Assembly (NCBI GenBank): GCA_965224755.1
Contig: OZ245061.1
Span: forward strand, 1,550,001 to 1,614,000
Direction: 5' to 3'
Origin: Hellea sp965224755
GTDB taxonomy: Bacteria; Pseudomonadota; Alphaproteobacteria; Caulobacterales; Maricaulaceae
DNA: 64,000 nt
This document shows positions 58,970 through 64,000 of this stretch, piece by piece (position 1 is the first letter of the stretch; every line of letters starts with the position of its first letter). The notes beneath the pieces were generated by a model, which had not been told where the DNA came from, searched no databases, and was given only the letters and a program-made list of their open reading frames with translations. Position numbers and translations under genes: made by a program.

Positions 58970-60814
58970 CTAGAGCGTAAAGAACAGAGGGGCTATCAAG
59001 ATGAAGGTAACCCATAAAATCAGGATAAGCGGCGTGCCGAATTTTGCAAAATCGGCGAAATTATACCGCCCCGGCCCCATCACCAAAAGATTGGTCTGGT
59101 AGGCGATAGGCGTGGCGAAAGAGCAATTGGCGGCAAAGATGACGGTCAGCACCATAGCTATGGGGTCAATGCCCGTTTGCTGGCTTATCGCCAGCGCAAT
59201 GGGCGTGAACAGAAGCGCTGCGGCGCTATTGGAGATAATATTGGTGGCTATGGCGATCAGCAGGAAGACTGCGGCCAGTAAAATATGATTACCAAAAGGC
59301 TGGAAGGTCTCGACGACTTGCATGCCAATATAGGTGGCTCCGCCCGTATTTTCGAGCGCGAGCCCCATAGCAAAAGCGGCGCCGATCAGCAGAAAGATAC
59401 GCATATCCAAAGCCCGCACGGCTTGGCGGACATTCAGGCACCCTGTGGCAATCATAGCCAAAGCGCCGGAAAGAGCCGCGATTTCAATCGGCAGAAAGCT
59501 TGTTGCCGCCGCTAATATCGTCAGGCCAAATATAAGCCGCGCCATAATCGATTTGCGAATATCGGGCAGTTCAGTTGTTGACCAATCGAGTAGAAGCAGG
59601 TCGCGATTATTGCGTATCTCTCGCATATTGGCGTCATAGCCAAAGAGGAGCAGCACATCGCCGGCCTCAAGACGGATATCGAGCATGCGTTTTCGGATCA
59701 TGCGTGAACGGCGCTGAATGCCAAGAACAAGACAGCCGGTTTGCCGCCTAAAGCCGATTTGTTCGATATTACGCCTGATCATGCGCGAGCCGGGCGCAAT
59801 GACGGCTTCGCTAATTACAATTGTGTCTGTACTGTCACTGGTTTTGCTTTCGTCATGAAAGCCCGCAATATTGAGCATGCCTTCGAGATAGCGCGAATCC
59901 GTGGAGAGAAGCTTGGACAAGGACTTGCGCGTGGCGGCGACAATCAGAACATCGCCGTTCTGCAAGTCCTCCTCAAAGGGCGGCAGAAAACTCTGCTCGC
60001 CGCGCTGCACCATCCGCACGGTCACATTTTTTAAGGCCGGATACAGCCCCGCTATGGGCCGTGCGCGCATGAGAGGGTGATTGTCTGTGACCCGGATTTG
60101 GGCGATATATTGCCGCCCGGCTTCGCTGACCTCTTTTTCAAGGCTGAGGCGTTCGGGTAGCAAAACCGGCGCGGCGAAGATTATATAGACCGCGCCGACA
60201 ATAGCGAGAATCATGCCGGGGCCAAATTGAGTGAAAAACCCCAGCGAAATATCCGTCGTGCGCTGCAGCACATCATTGACCAGCAGATTAGTGGACGAAC
60301 CGATCAATGTTGTCATGCCGGCAAGGATGCAAATAAAGCTAAGCGGCATCATATAGCGCGAAGCGGCACGGCGCAGGCGCGAGGACATAGCCGAGAGGAT
60401 CGGGATAAACATCACGACAACAGGCGTGTTATTCATAAACATAGACACGCCAAATGCGACAGCAAAGACCAATGCCAGTGTCCTGCGCGGTGATTTGTCC
60501 AGCGCATTGTTGATGCTCATAATCGGGCCTTCCAGCGCGCCTGTCTGGAACATGCCTTGTCCGACAACCAAGAGTGCCATAATCGTGATAAGGGCCGGGG
60601 CGGCAAAGCCGGAGAGCAGATTGGCGCTATCCAAACCCTCGCTATTATCGGGGGCAAAGAAGTGGAAAAAGATCAAAAGCGCCGCGATGACGCCGACGGA
60701 TATGGCTTCAATCGAGAATTTTTCGCGGATATAGAACCAGACGGTAATCAGCACGATGACCATCGTGGCCCACATCTGCCAAGTTGCGGTGATGCTTAGC
60801 GCATCCATTTGCAT
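58970..60814 (-). CDS. SLC13-family permease with two TrkA-C domains
   Basis: 614 residues. The ion-transporter membrane halves lie at about 10-200 and 415-610, with MNNTPVVVMFIPILSAM and TLIGSSTNLLVNDVL in the first and SNSAAALLFTPIALAI in the second. Between them are two RCK/TrkA-C domains (VRMVQRGEQSFLPPFEEDL and RMLDIRLEAGDVLLLFG). Likely a sodium-coupled anion (sulfate or dicarboxylate) carrier regulated by a bound ligand. Confidence 0.9.
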   Translation of the reverse strand: MQMDALSITATWQMWATMVIVLITVWFYIREKFSIEAISVGVIAALLIFFHFFAPDNSEGLDSANLLSGFAAPALITIMALLVVGQGMFQTGALEGPIMSINNALDKSPRRTLALVFAVAFGVSMFMNNTPVVVMFIPILSAMSSRLRRAASRYMMPLSFICILAGMTTLIGSSTNLLVNDVLQRTTDISLGFFTQFGPGMILAIVGAVYIIFAAPVLLPERLSLEKEVSEAGRQYIAQIRVTDNHPLMRARPIAGLYPALKNVTVRMVQRGEQSFLPPFEEDLQNGDVLIVAATRKSLSKLLSTDSRYLEGMLNIAGFHDESKTSDSTDTIVISEAVIAPGSRMIRRNIEQIGFRRQTGCLVLGIQRRSRMIRKRMLDIRLEAGDVLLLFGYDANMREIRNNRDLLLLDWSTTELPDIRKSIMARLIFGLTILAAATSFLPIEIAALSGALAMIATGCLNVRQAVRALDMRIFLLIGAAFAMGLALENTGGATYIGMQVVETFQPFGNHILLAAVFLLIAIATNIISNSAAALLFTPIALAISQQTGIDPIAMVLTVIFAANCSFATPIAYQTNLLVMGPGRYNFADFAKFGTPLILILWVTFILIAPLFFTL

Positions 60815-60901
60815 TGGCCCCGCCGATATCCATAATCGCTTGTCATATCTATACTTGAGTGAATAGAAGCCTCTTAGGCAAGGAATTTTTGGAGAAACCT
60901 G

Positions 60902-61756
60902 ATGGCGAAATGCGCATTTCTAGGCTTGGGCGTTATGGGTTATCCTATGGCAGGGCATTTGGCAGCAGCGGGATATGAGGTTTCGGTGTGGAACCGGACA
61001 CAGGCGAAGGCGCATAAATGGGCCGAAGAACATTCAGGCCGCGTTTGCGAAAAAATTGAAGAAGCCGTTGCCGGGGTTGATTATGTTATGATTTGCGTCG
61101 GTGATGATCCGGACGTTTTCGCCGTTATTGCGCCTGCACTGGACGCGATGGCCGAGGGGGCGGTTATTGTAGACCATACTACAGCCTCAGCAGACTGCGC
61201 TCGTAAATGCGAGGCTATGGCGACGGAGAAAAATATCGGCTTTGTAGACGCGCCTATATCCGGCGGCGAAGCCGGGGCGGTAAATGGTCAATTGACGATT
61301 ATGTGCGGCGGCAACCAAGACGCCTATGATAAAGCCATGCCCATAATGGATGCCTATGCCAAGGCGGTAAAATTGATGGGGCCGAGCGGGGCGGGGCAGC
61401 TGACTAAGATGGTCAACCAGATATGTATTGCCGGGTTATTACAGGGCTTGGCAGAAGGTCTGCATTTTGCGCAAAAGGCCGGGCTTGATGTGAGCGAAGT
61501 CGTGCAAGCCATCGGCAAGGGCGCGGCCCAAAGCTGGCAAATGGATAACCGGGCGACGACGATGGGGCGGGATGAATATGAATTCGGTTTTGCAGTGGAC
61601 TGGATGCGCAAAGACCTTGGTATTGCTCTCAAAACGGCCGAGGCGGTCGGTGCTAAGCTGAAAATGACAAGTGTAATAGACAGCTATTACGCGCAGGTGC
61701 AGGAAATGGGCGGAGGGCGCTGGGATACATCAAGCTTGCTTAAGCGTTTGGAATAA
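60902..61756 (+). CDS. 3-hydroxyisobutyrate dehydrogenase-like oxidoreductase
   Basis: 284 residues. N-terminal NAD(P) motif GLGVMGYPMAGHLAAAG (9-25), the substrate loop DAPISGGEAGAVNGQ (116-130) and the catalytic Lys169 in GQLTKMVNQ are all present. Family members oxidise beta-hydroxy acids such as 3-hydroxyisobutyrate, tartronate or glyoxylate semialdehydes. Stand-alone gene, so the substrate cannot be assigned from context. Confidence 0.9.
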   Translation: MAKCAFLGLGVMGYPMAGHLAAAGYEVSVWNRTQAKAHKWAEEHSGRVCEKIEEAVAGVDYVMICVGDDPDVFAVIAPALDAMAEGAVIVDHTTASADCARKCEAMATEKNIGFVDAPISGGEAGAVNGQLTIMCGGNQDAYDKAMPIMDAYAKAVKLMGPSGAGQLTKMVNQICIAGLLQGLAEGLHFAQKAGLDVSEVVQAIGKGAAQSWQMDNRATTMGRDEYEFGFAVDWMRKDLGIALKTAEAVGAKLKMTSVIDSYYAQVQEMGGGRWDTSSLLKRLE

Positions 61757-61797
61757 AGGCCAATTCTACGATCCGAAAACCGCAAATTGGTCTTTAT
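61757..61797 (+). terminator. Possible terminator after the oxidoreductase gene
   Basis: GGCCAATT just after the stop can pair with AATTGGTC about 20 bases on, followed by TTTAT. The loop is long and the T-run short, so the call is tentative. Confidence 0.35.
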
Positions 61798-61842
61798 CAA
61801 AGCCCCACTCGTAAAAGACTACATAAACTTTAAGTGGAAAGA

Positions 61843-61899
61843 TTGTCATATTTTACAGAGTGACTTGTCATTTTTTGCTAGAATGCCTAGTTTAGGCAT
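61843..61899. promoter_or_regulatory. Direct repeats and palindrome upstream of the AraC gene
   Basis: TTGTCAT occurs at 61843-61849 and again at 61865-61871, 22 bases apart (two helical turns), each followed by a T-rich run. A perfect dyad ATGCCTA-GTT-TAGGCAT lies at 61883-61899, 17 bases before the GTG. Half-sites in direct repeat at helical spacing suit an AraC-family regulator, so autoregulation is plausible. Inference only. Confidence 0.5.
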
Positions 61900-61916
61900 A
61901 ACAGAAGGCTAATATA

Positions 61917-62930
61917 GTGAAAATGGGGTCGATATCATCGCAGTATTTCCTAAGCATACTTAGGATATTAGAAGATATGGGAGTGGAACGGTCTCGTGTT
62001 TTGTCTTTGGCAAAAATGGAGCAAGCTGATCTCTATAATCCAAAATACAGGGTCGATCAGGAAATATTGGTCAAGCTCTTTGATGTTTTGGCTGAAGAAT
62101 TAGAGGAACCGAATATCGGTTTGCAGGTCGGGTATCGTTTTCGGATTAATACTTTCACGGAAACCGGTAGTGTGCTGGCGTTGTGCGGAACCTTGGCCGA
62201 GGCGGCGGAAATCAATGTCTGTTATCAGCCTTTAGTTGAAACCATTGGTGTTGGATGTGTCAAGCGGCGACAAGACAGGACATTTCTGGTTTGGCAAGAA
62301 AGTTTTACGGATCATAATCGTTATCGTCATATAACGGAGTTTATTTTTGCCGGATATGCAACAACGACGAATTGGCTGTCTTGGGGCTTTGAAAGGGGCG
62401 TAGAGCAAATTTACCTCCGCCATGATGCCCCTGAGAACCTGACCGGATATGAGTTGGTATTTGGCGGACGGGTGAAATTTGGCGCGAGCGAAAATGCAGT
62501 CGAATTCAATCCCAAAGCCGTTAACAAGCTTCTCCCCACTAGAAATCCGGAAAAACTGACATTTATTCGCGGCCAACTTGACATATTCATGCAAAGTTTT
62601 GAGCAAAAATCGGATATTCGTGAGCGGACAAAAGCGGCTATTCGAGATGCCATCAAAAAACACCGGCTTTCCTTTAATATTGTCGCAAAATCCTTGAATA
62701 TAAGCGAACGAAACCTCAGGAACAGTCTAAAGGCAGAGGGGATGAAATATCGCGAATTGGTAGAATGGGTTCGCCGTGATTTATGTAATGCCTATATGCG
62801 CGATAAGCGGCCTTTGACAGAAATTGCACAGTCATTGGGCTATAATGACCAGAGTGCGTTTACACGGGCGTTCAAGAATTGGCACGGCGTTGCGCCGAGC
62901 GACTATAAACCTGAGACCATCCATTTATAG
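61917..62930 (+). CDS. AraC-family transcriptional regulator (Arabinose_bd type)
   Basis: 337 residues; GTG start at 61917, with an ATG at 61923 as alternative. The N-terminal 200 residues match the OruR/ArgR-like ligand-binding domain (MGSISSQYFLSILRILEDMG, DQEILVKLFDVLAEELEEPN). The C-terminal double helix-turn-helix is FNIVAKSLNISERNLRNSL and LTEIAQSLGYNDQSAFTRAF. Its stop overlaps that of the convergent hemB. Targets unknown; repeats occur directly upstream. Confidence 0.9.
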   Translation: MKMGSISSQYFLSILRILEDMGVERSRVLSLAKMEQADLYNPKYRVDQEILVKLFDVLAEELEEPNIGLQVGYRFRINTFTETGSVLALCGTLAEAAEINVCYQPLVETIGVGCVKRRQDRTFLVWQESFTDHNRYRHITEFIFAGYATTTNWLSWGFERGVEQIYLRHDAPENLTGYELVFGGRVKFGASENAVEFNPKAVNKLLPTRNPEKLTFIRGQLDIFMQSFEQKSDIRERTKAAIRDAIKKHRLSFNIVAKSLNISERNLRNSLKAEGMKYRELVEWVRRDLCNAYMRDKRPLTEIAQSLGYNDQSAFTRAFKNWHGVAPSDYKPETIHL

Positions 62931-63935
62931 AGCGAGCCACTCGGCTACGCGCGGCGCAAAATAGGTCAAAATACCGTCGCAGCCAGCGCGTTTAAAACTC
63001 GTCAGGCTTTCCATAATAACCCGCCGCTCATCCAGCCAGCCATTTTGCGCCGCCGCCATGATCATGGCATATTCGCCGCTAACTTGAAAAGCATAGGTTG
63101 GCATAGCAAATTCGTCTTTGATGCGGCGAATAATATCCAGATAAGGCATGCCCGGCTTGACCATCACCATATCCGCGCCTTCGAGGATGTCCTGCTCGAC
63201 TTCGCGCAAGGCTTCATCGTTATTGGCGGGATCCATTTGGTAGGTGCGCTTGTCGCCTTTTAAAGCTGCCGCTGTGCCAATGGCATCCCGGTAAGGCCCG
63301 TAAAAGCCGGAGGCATATTTTGCGGCATAGGACATGATCATCACGTCTGGATAGTTATTGGCTTCGAGCGTCTCTCGTATCACTCCGACGCGGCCATCCA
63401 TCATATCCGACGGCGCGACGATATCTGCGCCGGCCTGCGCAAGAATAAGCGCGCTTTCAGCCAAGATTTCAACGGTAGGGTCGTTGATGATAGCCTCGCC
63501 CTGCATCAGGCCGTCATGACCATGGTCGGTATAGGGGTCGAGAGCCACGTCAACAATGATACCAATTTCAGGCACGGCCGCCTTCACGGCGCGAACTGCT
63601 TCGGGGACAAGGCCTTTTGGGTTTAAAGCTTCACTGGCCTTGGCGTCTTTGAATTTGGGATTGATATGCGGGAAGAGCGCTATCGCCGGAATGCCAAGAT
63701 CGCGGGCGCGCTTAGCCTCGTTGACAACTTCGTCCAAATTTACGCGGTCAACGCCCGGCATTGACGGCACAGGATCGCGCGCGGCTTTGCCGTCAGAGAT
63801 GATAATCGTCCAAATCAAATCATCGCGGGTCAGAACCGTTTCGCGCACCAATCGGCGTGACCAATCGGCGTGGCGGGTGCGGCGTAATCGCAGATCTGGG
63901 TATATGGCCACGTAAAACTCCAAAATATCAAACAC
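62925..63935 (-). CDS. hemB: Delta-aminolevulinic acid dehydratase
   Basis: 336 residues. Porphobilinogen synthase: RLRRTRHADWSRRLVRET at the N-terminus, the metal region DVALDPYTDHGHDG with aspartates in place of the zinc cysteines (magnesium-type enzyme), and the two active-site lysines in MSYAAKYASGFYGP and MVMVKPGMPYLD. Condenses two aminolevulinates in haem synthesis. Converges on the AraC gene with six bases shared. Confidence 0.96.
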   Translation of the reverse strand: MFDILEFYVAIYPDLRLRRTRHADWSRRLVRETVLTRDDLIWTIIISDGKAARDPVPSMPGVDRVNLDEVVNEAKRARDLGIPAIALFPHINPKFKDAKASEALNPKGLVPEAVRAVKAAVPEIGIIVDVALDPYTDHGHDGLMQGEAIINDPTVEILAESALILAQAGADIVAPSDMMDGRVGVIRETLEANNYPDVMIMSYAAKYASGFYGPYRDAIGTAAALKGDKRTYQMDPANNDEALREVEQDILEGADMVMVKPGMPYLDIIRRIKDEFAMPTYAFQVSGEYAMIMAAAQNGWLDERRVIMESLTSFKRAGCDGILTYFAPRVAEWLAL

Positions 63936-64000
63936 TTATATAGACCCGCCGTAAATTTGATATGAGACAAATTGCGACGTTTGTGCAGTAGTAATCTCGT

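Overview
The window is a 64 kb piece of a bacterial chromosome, most likely from an alphaproteobacterium of the Hyphomonadaceae/Maricaulales type (Robiginitomaculum- or Hellea-like). This is inferred from the gene order nuoA to nuoN, birA, coaX, RNase J, methylmalonyl-CoA epimerase, DUF1467, from a Bpt leucyltransferase, a PadR-controlled acyl-CoA block, a middling G+C content, and short palindromic intergenic repeats. No rRNA, tRNA, CRISPR array, prophage or transposase is visible. Gene density is high; no gene-free stretch exceeds about 265 bases.

Layout. 1-4.4 kb (mostly minus): a truncated GltD-type flavoprotein, a secreted three-domain YbaY/YscW-like protein, a glutathione transferase, tRNA hydroxylase TrhO and a small lipoprotein. 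4.6-6.3 kb: a wHTH-TolB-TPR regulator. 6.3-16.4 kb: two divergent catabolic transcription units. On minus are an HD-domain metalloenzyme, a thioesterase, an iron alcohol dehydrogenase and a quinone-reductase-like enzyme. On plus are a thiolase, an MFE-2-like dehydrogenase, a complementary pair of acyl-CoA dehydrogenases, a MaoC hydratase and AsnB. 16.4-20.1 kb: a PAN-CAP secreted protein, a WecG/TagA glycosyltransferase and an Atm1-like ABC exporter. 20.1-25.2 kb: a PadR repressor divergent from a second acyl-CoA unit (HSDL2-like SDR, DUF1330, DUF2855, crotonase, GST). Near-identical palindromes upstream of both acyl-CoA units suggest one PadR regulon.

25.2-27.7 kb: PBP1A and a YcgN cysteine-cluster protein. 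28.0-43.0 kb: the complete 14-gene complex I operon, with three extra small genes inserted and translationally coupled. 43.0-46.9 kb: birA, coaX, rnj, mce and DUF1467 continue the same run. 46.9-47.6 kb: a small GIY-YIG nuclease gene that has lost its normal start codon and is bracketed by near-perfect inverted copies of a palindrome, next to more palindromic repeats. 47.6-54.6 kb: parC, then an M16 protease lipoprotein, an M48 protease and LemA on minus. 54.8-60.8 kb: a TRAP transporter operon, bpt and an SLC13/TrkA-C permease. 60.9-63.9 kb: a 3-hydroxyisobutyrate-dehydrogenase-like enzyme, an AraC regulator with a repeat-rich upstream region, and hemB.

The least expected structures are non-coding. 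One is an approximately 82-bp palindromic repeat with a conserved asymmetric centre, present four times (three copies exactly 82 bp). The second is the GIY-YIG gene with its inverted palindrome borders. The third is the shared PadR-type operator.
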